Shown here one piece after another: positions 29,527 through 39,302 of a stretch of 64,000 nucleotides of DNA; the stretch's first letter is position 1; each line of letters opens with the position of its first letter. The notes below the pieces were generated by a model. That model saw nothing but the letters and a program-made list of their open reading frames with translations. It ran no database searches and was not told where the DNA came from. The position numbers and the translations under genes were made by a program. The stretch is taken from the NCBI RefSeq assembly GCF_026240635.1, contig NZ_CP110848.1, positions 3,677,741 through 3,741,740 of the forward strand, given 5' to 3'. This stretch comes from Trichothermofontia sichuanensis B231. Lineage in GTDB: Bacteria; Cyanobacteriota; Cyanobacteriia; B231.

Positions 29527-30747
29527 ATGTCTCATTATAAATCGTGGCAATCAGGGACGGCTGTGTTTGCAGCGCTAGGGTTAATTGCTGGGGCAGCAGC
29601 TCCGATGCTTATGCCAGCCCCTGCCGTTGCCCAGATGAGTAGCTTCCCTGATGTGCCTGCTGGCTATTGGGCTGCTCCCTTTATTGATGCACTGAACCAG
29701 CGCGGGATCATTGTGGGCTTTCCGGATGGGAGCTACCGCCCTGAACAATCCGTCACCCGTGCTGAATTTGCAGCAATTATCCGTCGCGCATTGCCCAATG
29801 CACCACTGGAGCGGCCTTCCATCCGCTTTCGCGATGTGCCCACCAGTTTCTGGGCCTATGAGGCGATCGATTTTGCCCAGCGCATTGGTTTCATGGCCGG
29901 CTATCCCGATGGGACCTTCCGCCCCCAACTCCAAATTCCCCGCGAGCAAATTATCACCGCGATCAATAATGGCTTGAAATTTGTGCCCAGTCGGCCGGTG
30001 GAGGATGTCTTAAGTTTCTACTCCGACGCCAATGCCATTAGTACGTTTGCCCGACTCTCGATCGCTGCTGGCACAGAACGGCGCTTGGTAGTCAACTACC
30101 CCAACCTCAATGTGTTGAATCCGCTGCGACCTGCAACCCGTGCAGAAACGGCTGCATTGGTCTATCAGGGCTTGGTGGCACTGGGGCGGGTGCCCGTGAT
30201 CAACTCTCCCTACATCGTGGGTGGGGTTGGGCAGTTAGTCATCCCGGCAGGGACGCAAATCCCAACCCGTTATGAAAACGCCCGGATTGTGGTCACCCCG
30301 GATGAACGGGTTCCCCTCACGCTGACGGTGCCGCAAAACATTGTTTCGCGATCGGGCGAGATCTTGATTCCGGCAGGGAGTCAAGTGGTGGGTGAACTGC
30401 GTCCGGTTTCGGGCGGGACCCAGTTTTACTCCAGTGAATTGGTCTTCCCCAATGGAACACGCTTACCCATTGATGCCACCTCGGAAGTGATCAGCCGCAC
30501 CACAGAAGTCCGGCGGGGTGGCGTTTATCCCATCCTGCGGGGAGCGGCCTTTGGGGCAGCGGCAGCCGCAGCCGTGGCGGCGGTCACGGGCGATCGCGCC
30601 ATTGCTACGGAAGAAGTCCTGGGTGGGGCGGCGATCGGTAGCCTGATCGGCATTTTCACGGGTCGCAATAGTGTCAATCTGATTGTGATCGATACCAATT
30701 CCGATTTGACGTTGACCCTCCTCAGTGATCTGCAAATTCCCCGCTAG
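29527..30747 (+). CDS. SLH-domain surface protein
   Basis: A 406-residue exported protein. The signal peptide runs to about AVAQ at residue 36. Two SLH domains follow: SFPDVPAGYWAAPFIDALNQ...GFPDGSYRPEQSVTRAEFA and RFRDVPTSFWAYEAIDFAQR...GYPDGTFRPQLQIPREQI. A third degenerate one is likely up to about 225. SLH domains bind pyruvylated wall polymers. The C-terminal half is a beta domain (ARIVVTPDERVPLTLTVP, VVGELRPVSGGTQFYSSELVFPNGTRLP) and ends in a glycine-zipper region (RGAAFGAAAAAAVAAV, GGAAIGSLIGIF) that may insert in or lie on a membrane. It is a single gene with a good ribosome site. Confidence 0.93.
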   Translation: MSHYKSWQSGTAVFAALGLIAGAAAPMLMPAPAVAQMSSFPDVPAGYWAAPFIDALNQRGIIVGFPDGSYRPEQSVTRAEFAAIIRRALPNAPLERPSIRFRDVPTSFWAYEAIDFAQRIGFMAGYPDGTFRPQLQIPREQIITAINNGLKFVPSRPVEDVLSFYSDANAISTFARLSIAAGTERRLVVNYPNLNVLNPLRPATRAETAALVYQGLVALGRVPVINSPYIVGGVGQLVIPAGTQIPTRYENARIVVTPDERVPLTLTVPQNIVSRSGEILIPAGSQVVGELRPVSGGTQFYSSELVFPNGTRLPIDATSEVISRTTEVRRGGVYPILRGAAFGAAAAAAVAAVTGDRAIATEEVLGGAAIGSLIGIFTGRNSVNLIVIDTNSDLTLTLLSDLQIPR

Positions 30748-30834
30748 GGCACTGTCAGGGCACAGGGCAAGTTGGCCTTGACGGTTCTGGGGAGCAGGAA
30801 GACCCTTATCCCCTAACCCCTTCTCCCAAGCTAG

Positions 30835-30937
30835 TAGTCATTGCAATTTAGGCTGAAACAGCCCCCTCACCCCCAGCCCCTCTCCCAGGGCGGGCGAGGG
30901 GCATGAAAAACTGTATCGTTCTTATTTGGCTTGTCCA
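30835..30937 (+). mobile_element. MITE-B copy 6 (right end altered)
   Basis: Forward copy starting TAGTCATTGC. The right end is replaced by a tandem GGCTTGTCCACT repeat in place of GGATTGACCATA. Confidence 0.65.
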
Positions 30938-31025
30938 CTGGCTTGTCCACTGGGAGAAGGGGAAACTCAAGCTCGGCTAACCCACTGTTTGCGGGAGACT
31001 AGGGGGATCGGGGCGAGCGACCAGC

Positions 31026-32624
31026 CTACGCGATCGGCAACCAAACCACAGCCGTTGTGCCTGGTGAAGAGGTTCCTGATGGGGCGGGAGGGGGGAGCGT
31101 TCCTTGGGGGGGGAGGGCGGGGCTGATAATTGCAATGTCGCCCTGCATTCGTTGGAGCAAGTCGCGCACGATCGCCAACCCTAGACCCGTGCCCGGAATC
31201 TCCGACTGGGCTTGAACGCCACGATAATGGCGCTCGAACAAATGCGCCTGATCGCTGGCAGGAATCCCCGGTCCCGTATCCGTAATGCTGAGCCGCAGTG
31301 AAGGGTAAGTCCTTCCTGAAACCCCAGGGCCTGCCTCTGGCTGGTGCCCAGGGGAAGCGGCAACAGGAACAGACCGGTCCGAATCAGTTGTATTGGCATC
31401 ATCGCCAGGATTGGTAGGCGCATCCGGCGATGGCTCCGGCGATGGCTTATGGGAATCATCCTTCTTGGATGAAGCATGGGCCTCATCAGTATGGTTATCT
31501 GGATAGAAATGGTCCTGAACCTCGCCCTCTACCCAGATGTGCCCCCCCGCAGGGGTATATTTCAGCGCGTTATCGAGAAGGTTACTGAGAACCTCTCGCA
31601 GGGCGATCGGGTTGGTCCACACGCGCGGCAAGGGATCAGGCAGACTAACAGCGAGTTGGAGATCCCGGTCCTGGGCGATCGCCTGGGCAGAGTCGAGGAG
31701 GGGGAACAGGAGGCGATCGAGGGCACAGGCTTCCAAGGCGAGGGGGGCCGTGCTGGTGAGACTAGTTGCCGGTAGTAGTTCCGGCGGCTTGACCGGGGCT
31801 GCCGCTAACTGGGGCAGAGGAGACGGTGCTAACCGCCCGTCATCGTTAGGGTGGGAAGGCTCGGGTGCAGCGGGCAGGCTGAGGTGGGGGACGGGGATAG
31901 TTACTACCTCACCCAGTTGTTGGGCCAATTCTTGCAGGCGATCGCTTTCCCGCACAATGCTTTGGGCGATCGTCCGATTCGGGTCCTCCGGTTGCAAACG
32001 GCGCAGCAACAGCTTGCCAAAAGTCCGCAGGGCAGTGAGGGGATTCCGAAACTGGTGGAGTAGCGTGTCCGTGGTTTCCTTCTGCTGCAATAACTGTTGC
32101 TGACGGCGCTGATATTGCTCCTGTAGCCAGGCATAGCGTTGATTGAGGACACAGGCAATTGCGATCGTTTCTGTAATTGGGGCCATCTGAGCCTGCTCTC
32201 GCCCCGACCAGGGGCGATCGTCCCGTCCGGTGACCAGTAACCCTAAAACCACACCCTCATACACTAGGGGCAGCACCAGTTGTTCCGAGGGCAACCGTTG
32301 GGCAGCATCGAAGGGCTCCTCAACTAGGGAGTTGGGGGCTTCCCAGTCAAGGGTAGGGGGCAGCGGTAGGGAAATCGGCGATCGCCGGGGGGCCGCAAGG
32401 CTCTCTGGCGACAGGAGGGGGAACGACCTGTCTACAGGAAAATCCAGGGGCAAGGGAGCCGTATCGGGATAGACCACGATCGGCACCAGTTTAGCCCCCC
32501 CCGCCTCTAGGTGCTCCGTCAGATATACTGCACTCACCGCCGCCCCAAAGTGCTCTGCCAGAATCGCCAACTGCGCCTGACAGAGGTGGAGGAAATCGGT
32601 GTTGACAGGGCGCAGATCGATCAT
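31026..32624 (-). CDS. GAF-type sensor histidine kinase
   Basis: A 532-residue soluble kinase. The N-terminal GAF-like region (about 10-165) has AILAEHFGAAVSAVYLTEHL. HisKA has the phospho-acceptor in LLHQFRNPLTALRTFGKLLLRRL (about 190). The ATPase has N box LREVLSNLLDNALKYTP, ITDTGPGIP and GTGLGLAIVRDLLQRM. The catalytic half is interrupted between the N and G1 boxes by about 70 hydrophilic residues rich in Asp, Pro and Ser. The HQFRNPLTALRTFGKLL phospho-box is a recurring cyanobacterial type. No partner regulator lies nearby. Confidence 0.92.
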   Translation of the reverse strand: MIDLRPVNTDFLHLCQAQLAILAEHFGAAVSAVYLTEHLEAGGAKLVPIVVYPDTAPLPLDFPVDRSFPLLSPESLAAPRRSPISLPLPPTLDWEAPNSLVEEPFDAAQRLPSEQLVLPLVYEGVVLGLLVTGRDDRPWSGREQAQMAPITETIAIACVLNQRYAWLQEQYQRRQQQLLQQKETTDTLLHQFRNPLTALRTFGKLLLRRLQPEDPNRTIAQSIVRESDRLQELAQQLGEVVTIPVPHLSLPAAPEPSHPNDDGRLAPSPLPQLAAAPVKPPELLPATSLTSTAPLALEACALDRLLFPLLDSAQAIAQDRDLQLAVSLPDPLPRVWTNPIALREVLSNLLDNALKYTPAGGHIWVEGEVQDHFYPDNHTDEAHASSKKDDSHKPSPEPSPDAPTNPGDDANTTDSDRSVPVAASPGHQPEAGPGVSGRTYPSLRLSITDTGPGIPASDQAHLFERHYRGVQAQSEIPGTGLGLAIVRDLLQRMQGDIAIISPALPPQGTLPPPAPSGTSSPGTTAVVWLPIA

Positions 32625-32659
32625 TGAACCAGCGACTCTGAAACATTTTCTGAAACATT

Positions 32660-32766
32660 TATAGTCATTGCCATTTAGGCTGAAACAGCGCCCTCACCCC
32701 CAGCCCCTCTCCCAGAGCGGGAGAGGGGAGCGAAAAACTGTGTCGTTCTTATTTGGATTGACCATA
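32660..32766 (+). mobile_element. MITE-B copy 7
   Basis: Complete forward copy, TATAGTCATTGCC to GGATTGACCATA, in the leader of the kinase gene. Confidence 0.8.
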
Positions 32767-32889
32767 CGCATGAGTTTGTCACACAGCAGCCCCTAATCCG
32801 CAGTCGTGCCTGCAGGGACCCCTGCTCCCAGGACGGTGCGATCCGCATCTATTCCCAGTGTGCAACCTGGGGCGGGTTTACGTCCAACC

Positions 32890-33873
32890 CTAACTTGCCG
32901 TCAGACGGCTGCGACAGTTGAGCGATTTACCCGTCATCTGTTGCTCAGTGCGGCACTGCTCATAGGCAATTTGGCGGGCGGGAGCTGGCAGGAGTTGTTC
33001 CCGCTTATCCAGCGCCTTTTGGAACCAGGTCAAGCTTTCTGCGTACTTGGATTGTAGGCGGAGAATTTGGGCTTTCAGGTAGAAAAGATCGGGATTGTCG
33101 GGGGTAAGTTCTAGTGCGCGATTGACAGCTGCCAGCGCCCGATCGCCCTTACCGAGGTCACGATAGCCCAGCGCAACGCCCCGTTGCACCAGATAGGCGG
33201 GAGCGGCCTTTTCCTGAAGGCGACTGATGGCACGTTCGGGGTTGGTGAAGGGCAAATTCACCGCCAGCATCAGATCCATATAGCCACGGATGAGATTTAA
33301 TTCTGGGTCATCGGGATTGATTTTTTCAGCCGCATCGAGTGCCCGGATGACTAATTGCAACTGGCCAAGGACGCGGGGAGCACCGTTGACAGCCCCTTCC
33401 TTACTGATAATGTAGGCACCTTCTAAAAAATGTCCCACGGCCACATAAAGGTTGCCACGTAGGGGATGACTGGCAATCAGACGATGACCAGCTTCACGGG
33501 TTTGCTTGGCATAGTGTTGCAGGTCAGTCAGGGCTTGCGCCTTCGGGGCCTCTTGCGTGGCAGCTTGCCAGTTGTTGTAGGCGAGGGAAGCCTGGAGGGC
33601 ATAGAGCAGCGGTTCGTCTGGCTCCTGGCTCAAGGCTAAGGGTAATTGGCTGGCTGCCGATCGATAATCGCCCCGTTCAAAAATTGCCCGAAAGGCGGCC
33701 TCCGTCTGAGGACCGATCGGCGCTGGGTTAGTAGTTCGGAAGGGATCACCGGCCCGCACAGGGGTACCAAAGCCCAAGGCGATCGCCCAAGCCCCGATCG
33801 CACCAATAATCAGACGTTGGGGTAAGCGACGGCCCGATAGTCGAGTGTGGATTTGACAGGTGTGAGGGTTCAT
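32890..33873 (-). CDS. TPR-repeat exported protein
   Basis: A 327-residue protein with an N-terminal signal/anchor segment (RLIIGAIGAWAIALGFGTPVRA, residues about 20-42). TPR-like helices follow: AFRAIFERGDYRSAASQLP, EPLLYALQASLAYNN, PDDPELNLIRGYMDLML, AVNRALELTPDNPDLFYLKAQILRLQ. It ends with a Cys pair (YEQCRTEQQMTGKSLNCRSR). Proteins of this design are conserved cyanobacterial hypotheticals, thought to be periplasmic or thylakoid scaffold proteins. The ATG at 33873 puts the signal peptide at the right distance; the open frame extends to 34041. Role unknown. Confidence 0.82.
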   Translation of the reverse strand: MNPHTCQIHTRLSGRRLPQRLIIGAIGAWAIALGFGTPVRAGDPFRTTNPAPIGPQTEAAFRAIFERGDYRSAASQLPLALSQEPDEPLLYALQASLAYNNWQAATQEAPKAQALTDLQHYAKQTREAGHRLIASHPLRGNLYVAVGHFLEGAYIISKEGAVNGAPRVLGQLQLVIRALDAAEKINPDDPELNLIRGYMDLMLAVNLPFTNPERAISRLQEKAAPAYLVQRGVALGYRDLGKGDRALAAVNRALELTPDNPDLFYLKAQILRLQSKYAESLTWFQKALDKREQLLPAPARQIAYEQCRTEQQMTGKSLNCRSRLTAS

Positions 33874-34081
33874 GATGGCTAATGGGAGTAACAGGGGGCG
33901 ATGACGAGTTCTGACCTTACCAGTTGTGCCAGCGTGGTTAGCCAGTCTGGTTAGTCGGTTATCTATAGCGTTGCCACAGCGTTGCCGCAGCGTTACCGCA
34001 AGCAGCCAACTGTGCATTATTGAGACGGCAATCGACGGCAATCACGCAGTTAAATTCTATTTTAGTGGCTAACTTAATCAC

Positions 34082-35908
34082 TCAAAGACCATACAGCCAT
34101 ACAATCAAGAGCGGTGTTAGGAAGACATAGAGACAGGTTAGCGGTGCCCCCACACGGGTAAAGTCCAGGAAACGATAGCCCCCTGGTCCATACACCATCG
34201 TATTGGTTTGATAGCCGATCGGGGTCATATAGCTATTCGAGGCGGCAAAGGTGACGGCAAACATAAAGGCAAACGGATTAAGACCTAAAACCTTAGCCAC
34301 TTCGACAGCGACCGGGATCATTAAAACCACCGTTGCATTATTGGAAAGAATTTCTGTCAGGAGGGCGGTTACCAGGTAGAAAAACACGAGAATCCAATAT
34401 CCCGATAAATGCCCTCCGATCGCCACTAATTGCTCTGCTAACCAGACAGTCGCGCCGGATTTTTCCATTGCAATTCCCAGGGGGATTAAACCCGCCAGAA
34501 GCAAAATCACATCCCAGCGGACAGCCCCATAGACCTCGCCTGGTTTAATACAGCCGGTTATGATCATCAGCACAACCCCAACCCAAGCCGTCACGAGAAT
34601 AGGTGCCCATCCTAGAGCCGCACCCAGGATGACGAAGAGTAAAATTGCGATCGTGATCCAGGCTTTATTCTGTCGATAGGTCGTGGCATCCCGTTGCTCA
34701 ATGACCAGCATTTCACGAGTTGTTTGTAATCCTAAAAAGCTTTGTCGAGGACCTTGAACCAGAAGGACATCACCGAAACGCAGGGGAATACGACCGAGTC
34801 GTTCATAGACCAGTTCTTCACCCCGTCGGATAGCCAAGACCGTGGCATTATAACGCTCACGAAAGCGCAAATCTCGCAGGGTAGACCCATTGAGACGGGA
34901 ATTCGACAGCAGCAGGACTTCCGCAATTTCCTCTTCCCCCGTCTGGAGACTGGATTCCAGCCCATTACCCTGAAACTTGACATCAGGGACAATATCGAGA
35001 CCATTTTCTTCGCGAATTTGTAAAAGATTGTCGCGACTACCCCGCACAATGAGAATATCTCCTGCCTCTAAGACCTTATCGGCTAGGGGTTGGGTAAATC
35101 GCGTTTGCCCCCGAATGAGTTCTAACACGCTAATATCAAATTTTTTCTGTAGTTCGCTAAAGCGCACCGTTTTGCCAATTAAAGGCGATCGCGGGGTAAC
35201 TACAACCTCGCTAATATAGTCTTTGAGACCATAGTCTTCCTCAAAACTACCCGTTGGCGATTTGCGGGCTGGCAGGATATGCGGAGCAATAAAGGTGAGA
35301 TAGAGTAACCCGATTGTAAAAGTAATAATGCCAAGCCGGGTAAACTCAAATAAATGAAATTCCCGAAAACCTAAGCGTTGCGACGTGCCACTGGCCAGAA
35401 TATTTGTCGAAGTTCCCAGTAGGGTCATCATCCCCCCCATCACTGTGGCGTAGGACAGGGGAATCATCAGTTTAGACGGTGAAATTTTCTGCTGTTTACA
35501 CCAATCTTCAATCAAGGGTAGGAAAATTGCCACGATCGCCGTGTTATTGATAAAAGCACTCACGGGGCCAATAATCGCCCCCATCGTAAAGATCTGCCGC
35601 TCTAGGGACTCGCCCCCCCAACCGAGGAGAAACCGTTTCAGGATTTGAATTACCCCCGTTTTACTGATCCCCGCACTTAAGATAAACATCGCCATTACGG
35701 TGATGGTGGCATTATTACCAAAACCAGAAATGCCCTCCTCCGGGGTCACCAACCCTAGGACCATGAGCAGCACCGTAACCGTAATGGCCGTCAGGTCAAC
35801 GGGGAGCCATTCAAAAATAAAACTGATGAGCGCCGCTACCAGAATCAGTAGGGTCAGGACAATGGGATTGATCGGTAGGGACAACATGGCAGGAATGAGG
35901 AAAGGCAA
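34082..35908 (-). CDS. SLC13-type permease with two RCK_C domains
   Basis: A 608-residue inner-membrane transporter of the SLC13/DASS (divalent anion:sodium symporter) group. Membrane helices lie at both ends, with VLLMVLGLVTPEEGISGFGNNATITVMAMFILSAGI and the SLC13 signature NTAIVAIFLPLIEDW near the N-terminus. SNNATVVLMIPVAVEVAK is in the C-terminal half. Two TrkA-C/RCK_C domains sit between the halves (about 225-305 and 315-395). Such fusions are sulfate or other anion carriers in cyanobacteria; the substrate is not evident here. The start at 35908 lies only 14 bp from a MITE-A; an ATG at 35887 is an alternative. Confidence 0.92.
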   Translation of the reverse strand: MPFLIPAMLSLPINPIVLTLLILVAALISFIFEWLPVDLTAITVTVLLMVLGLVTPEEGISGFGNNATITVMAMFILSAGISKTGVIQILKRFLLGWGGESLERQIFTMGAIIGPVSAFINNTAIVAIFLPLIEDWCKQQKISPSKLMIPLSYATVMGGMMTLLGTSTNILASGTSQRLGFREFHLFEFTRLGIITFTIGLLYLTFIAPHILPARKSPTGSFEEDYGLKDYISEVVVTPRSPLIGKTVRFSELQKKFDISVLELIRGQTRFTQPLADKVLEAGDILIVRGSRDNLLQIREENGLDIVPDVKFQGNGLESSLQTGEEEIAEVLLLSNSRLNGSTLRDLRFRERYNATVLAIRRGEELVYERLGRIPLRFGDVLLVQGPRQSFLGLQTTREMLVIEQRDATTYRQNKAWITIAILLFVILGAALGWAPILVTAWVGVVLMIITGCIKPGEVYGAVRWDVILLLAGLIPLGIAMEKSGATVWLAEQLVAIGGHLSGYWILVFFYLVTALLTEILSNNATVVLMIPVAVEVAKVLGLNPFAFMFAVTFAASNSYMTPIGYQTNTMVYGPGGYRFLDFTRVGAPLTCLYVFLTPLLIVWLYGL

Positions 35909-35922
35909 ATGTGATTATCGGC

Positions 35923-36034
35923 GGCTCTTCTGGGTTTATGGTGGGGGCGCTACGCGCCCCCACCATAAATCCAACATTTCGGCTCTTTGATATGTAGTTA
36001 CCTATACGGTTTACTCTATAAACTCAGAAGCGCC
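35923..36034 (-). mobile_element. MITE-A copy 1 (112 bp, opposite orientation, diverged)
   Basis: Same length as the other copies and the same GGCTCTTCTG/CAGAAGCGCC ends. The GTTTATGGTGGGGGC hairpin is near the left end, so the element is reversed. Flanks TTATCGGC (35915-35922) and TCATCGGC (36035-36042) match at seven of eight bases, fitting an old target duplication. Confidence 0.8.
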
Positions 36035-36145
36035 TCATCGGCAAGATTGACAGCAAAACGGCAAAACAATATGGAGCCAACCCAGGCAAGCTGCCAACCC
36101 TCTTAAACTCACTGCTTCCCGCAACTGGGAAAACAGTTGGAGACT

Positions 36146-37075
36146 TCAAAAGCGGGGATCTTCGGGCTTTAAATCACGCTCCATCAGGGCCGCCAGGGCT
36201 GCCTGGGGCGTAATTTCACCCTGGAGCAAACGATATACCTCCCGTGCGACGGGAATCGGAATTTGCTCCCGATCGGCGATCGCTACCAATACCCTGGCGG
36301 TATTAATCCCCTCGGCGGTTCCCTTGAGGCTTGCGAGCACATCATTCAAACGGCGCCCCTGGGCTAGGCCATAGCCCACTTGGTAGTTGCGGCTTAGCGG
36401 GCTGTTACAGGTTGCTAAGAGATCCCCTAACCCGGAAAGGCCAAAAAACGTGTCGGCTTTTGCCCCCAACCGGGTTCCAATGCGGATCATCTCCGGGAGG
36501 GCACGGGTCAGGAGGGCTGATTTGGCATTCGTCCCCAGGCACAGCCCATCACACACCCCCGCCGCGATCGCCATCACATTTTTCAAGGTGCCGCCCAACT
36601 CAGTCCCCAGGATATCCGTATTGGTATAAACCCGAAAACGGGGCGAAGCGAAGACCTGCTGTACCTGGGTGGCAGTTGCCAGATCCCGGCTAGCCACCAC
36701 CGTCGCAGCAGGCAGCCCCTGTTGAATTTCCTGGGAAAGATTCGGCCCCGACAGGACGGCGATCGCTTGATGCGGTAGGGCTGCTTGCCACACCTGGGAG
36801 GGCGTGCGGGTAGTCACGGGATCTAACCCTTTTGTCGCACTCACCAGGATTAGGTTGGAGGGGAGGGACAACGCTTGCAGGCGATCGGCCATTGGCGTAA
36901 CCCCCGCCATCGAAACAGCAGACACAATTATCTCCGTCCCCGCGATCGCCGTTGCGAGTGGCTCTTCCAATCGGCGTGACCACAGGCGCACCGAGTGACC
37001 AGCCCGACGGGCCAGTTCAGCTAGGGCAAGTCCCCACGCCCCGGCTCCGAGAATCGTCACAGTTATTGCTGACAT
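36146..37075 (-). CDS. gpsA: Glycerol-3-phosphate dehydrogenase (NAD(P)+)
   Basis: A 309-residue enzyme that reduces dihydroxyacetone phosphate to sn-glycerol-3-phosphate for phospholipid and glycolipid synthesis. The NAD motif is ILGAGAWGLALAELARRAGH, the middle has VLSGPNLSQEIQQGLPAAT, and the catalytic lysine lies in GTLKNVMAIAAGVCDGL. The C-terminus has KSALLTRALPEMIRIGTRLGA and GLSGLGDLLATCNSPLSRNYQVG. The ATG at 37075 begins MSAITVTILGAG; a TTG one codon earlier is also possible. Slightly shorter than E. coli GpsA, as usual in cyanobacteria. Confidence 0.95.
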   Translation of the reverse strand: MSAITVTILGAGAWGLALAELARRAGHSVRLWSRRLEEPLATAIAGTEIIVSAVSMAGVTPMADRLQALSLPSNLILVSATKGLDPVTTRTPSQVWQAALPHQAIAVLSGPNLSQEIQQGLPAATVVASRDLATATQVQQVFASPRFRVYTNTDILGTELGGTLKNVMAIAAGVCDGLCLGTNAKSALLTRALPEMIRIGTRLGAKADTFFGLSGLGDLLATCNSPLSRNYQVGYGLAQGRRLNDVLASLKGTAEGINTARVLVAIADREQIPIPVAREVYRLLQGEITPQAALAALMERDLKPEDPRF

Positions 37076-37633
37076 CAATCGACCTCCGGCATGGCAGCCT
37101 CCGGTATGGCACCGCGATCAAGCAGGTAAAATCTTACCAATCCCTATCCCTTCTCTAACCTATCCCTAACCTGAAAATTTCGCTAACCTGGCGATTTAGG
37201 GTTCGTTTTATTCGTTTTATAGTTATTTCTAATCTGAAATAACTATATGATTGAGGGGCCGTAGTTTGAGTCAAGCTCAATTTGGATAGATGGGGGAAAA
37301 CACCGGACAACCCAACAAGGGCAGTGAACGACAACCTCTACCCACCCTCCGTTGACACATAACAGCTTACATTAAAGCTCACATAACAACTTAAGCAGGA
37401 TAGTCCAGGAGGGTGACCCCCAAAAACATGATGAAGAAACCATGAAGGGGAACTGCTGGCTAGTCTGATAGCTTAGGGGGGCATTCTACCGTCAGGTTAC
37501 TTAAAGTGACCAGAATCAAGCTGAGAAGTCTAGGGAAAGGAGCTTCCTAGCAGACACAACCGGCCAATTCGGTGGGGAGGGGGGGATGCTATGATGGCGA
37601 TGAATCAATTCAGCTAGAAGAGCACCCTTGGTT
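37076..37633. other. gpsA-gpmI divergent region
   Basis: 558 bp with no gene. It holds the 30-bp palindrome at 37218-37247 and a small GGGTGACCC hairpin near 37412. The divergent promoters lie here. Confidence 0.4.
37218..37247. repeat. Minimal MITE-B derivative (30-bp palindrome)
   Basis: TATAGTTATTTC, a six-base loop, then GAAATAACTATA: perfect 12-bp inverted repeats. The TTTCTAATCTGAAAT core equals the right end of the MITE-B at 41744, so only the ends remain. Confidence 0.6.
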
Positions 37634-39277
37634 ATGACGCAAGCCCCGATTGCACCACTGGTATTGATCATTTTAGATGGGTGGGGCTACCGCCAAGAGA
37701 CTGACGGTAATGCAATTCGTGCTGCCAAGACCCCGATCATGGATAGTTTGGTTCAGGCCTATCCCCAAACGCTGTTGCAGGCATCGGGTAAGGCGGTCGG
37801 TCTCCCAGAGGGACAAATGGGTAACTCAGAGGTGGGGCATTTGAATATCGGGGCCGGACGGGTCGTCCCCCAGGAATTGGTGAGAATTTCGGACGCGATC
37901 GAAGACGGTTCGATTCGGCAAAATCCGGCCCTCGTGCAGGTCTGTCGGGATGTCTGCCAACGCCAGAGTCGGCTGCACTTAATCGGGCTATGTTCAGATG
38001 GCGGAGTTCACTCCCATCTGGATCACCTCATTGGCCTGATTGAGATGGCCAAGCTGGAAGCCGTGCCCGATATCTGCATTCATGTGATTACGGATGGTCG
38101 CGATACGCTGCCCACGGAGGGGCAGGCAGTGATGGAAAAGCTGCAAGGGGCGATCGAGCGCATTGGGGCTGGTCGCATTGTGACCATCAGTGGCCGCTAT
38201 TACAGTATGGACCGCGATCGCCGTTGGGAGCGGACCCAACGGGCCTATGAAGTCATGACCCAAGAGGGAAAGGTGGATGGCCGCTCCCCGCTGGATATTC
38301 TGTTGGATTCCTATGCCGCTGGCATTACGGATGAATTTATTGAGCCAGTTCGAGTGGCTCCAGGGGCGATCGCGCCAGGGGATGGGGTGATTTTCTTCAA
38401 CTTCCGGCCCGATCGGGCGCGGCAACTAACCAGTGCCCTGACGGTCCCCGAATTTGATGGGTTCAAGCGGGAACTCATTCACCCCCTGAGCTTTGTGACC
38501 CTTACCCAATACGACCCCGCCTTACCGGTAGCTGTTGCCTTTGAACCCCAAAACCTGAGCAATATTCTAGGGGAGGTGTTGGCCCAGCACCATCTCAGGC
38601 AATTACGGACCGCTGAGACGGAGAAATACGCCCATGTTACCTATTTCTTTAACGGGGGCCTCGAGGAGCCGTTTCCAGGGGAAGACCGGGAACTCGTGAT
38701 GAGTCCGATGGTCTCGACCTATGACAAGGCCCCGGCGATGTCAGCAGAGCCTGTCACCGATGGGGTGATAGCGGCGATCAAGAAGGGCATTTATTCCCTG
38801 ATTGTCGTCAACTACGCTAACCCAGATATGGTTGGCCATACGGGCAATTATGAGGCGGCGGTGCAGGCGATCGAGACGGTTGATCGGTGTGTGGGGCGGG
38901 TGTTGGAGTGCGTCAGTCAAGCCAGCGGCACAGTGTTAATCACTGCCGATCATGGGAATGCGGAACTGATGTGGGATGAGCAGGGAAATCCCTGGACGGC
39001 CCATACCACTAACCGGGTACCCTTTATCCTGGTGGAAGGCGAAAAGCTCAAAATTCGAGGACATGGGGCGGCGGTGGGGCTGCGATCGGATGGTAAATTG
39101 TGTGACATTGCCCCGACGATTCTGGAGATTTTGCGCTTGCCGCAACCCCCAGAGATGACGGGCCGCTCCCTCCTGGTGAAGTCGCCAATCGAGGTGTGCT
39201 TGCGGGAAGGCGATCGTCCGGAGGAATTGCTTCAGGGGGCGGATGGCCAATTGGTGCGGACGCCTGTCAAAATTTAA
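37634..39277 (+). CDS. gpmI: 2,3-bisphosphoglycerate-independent phosphoglycerate mutase
   Basis: A 547-residue two-manganese enzyme of the alkaline-phosphatase superfamily interconverting 3- and 2-phosphoglycerate. It starts MTQAPIAPLVLIILDGWGYR. The phosphoserine is in GNSEVGHLNIGAGR. Metal and substrate residues are seen in HSHLDHLIGL, FFNFRPDRARQL, NPDMVGHTGNYEAAV and TADHGNAELM. The ATG at 37634 is preferred over the upstream TTG. secG starts 25 bp later, a common cyanobacterial pair. Full length and intact. Confidence 0.96.
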   Translation: MTQAPIAPLVLIILDGWGYRQETDGNAIRAAKTPIMDSLVQAYPQTLLQASGKAVGLPEGQMGNSEVGHLNIGAGRVVPQELVRISDAIEDGSIRQNPALVQVCRDVCQRQSRLHLIGLCSDGGVHSHLDHLIGLIEMAKLEAVPDICIHVITDGRDTLPTEGQAVMEKLQGAIERIGAGRIVTISGRYYSMDRDRRWERTQRAYEVMTQEGKVDGRSPLDILLDSYAAGITDEFIEPVRVAPGAIAPGDGVIFFNFRPDRARQLTSALTVPEFDGFKRELIHPLSFVTLTQYDPALPVAVAFEPQNLSNILGEVLAQHHLRQLRTAETEKYAHVTYFFNGGLEEPFPGEDRELVMSPMVSTYDKAPAMSAEPVTDGVIAAIKKGIYSLIVVNYANPDMVGHTGNYEAAVQAIETVDRCVGRVLECVSQASGTVLITADHGNAELMWDEQGNPWTAHTTNRVPFILVEGEKLKIRGHGAAVGLRSDGKLCDIAPTILEILRLPQPPEMTGRSLLVKSPIEVCLREGDRPEELLQGADGQLVRTPVKI

Positions 39278-39302
39278 GCTTGAGCCTTTTCGGAGTTATC
39301 GC

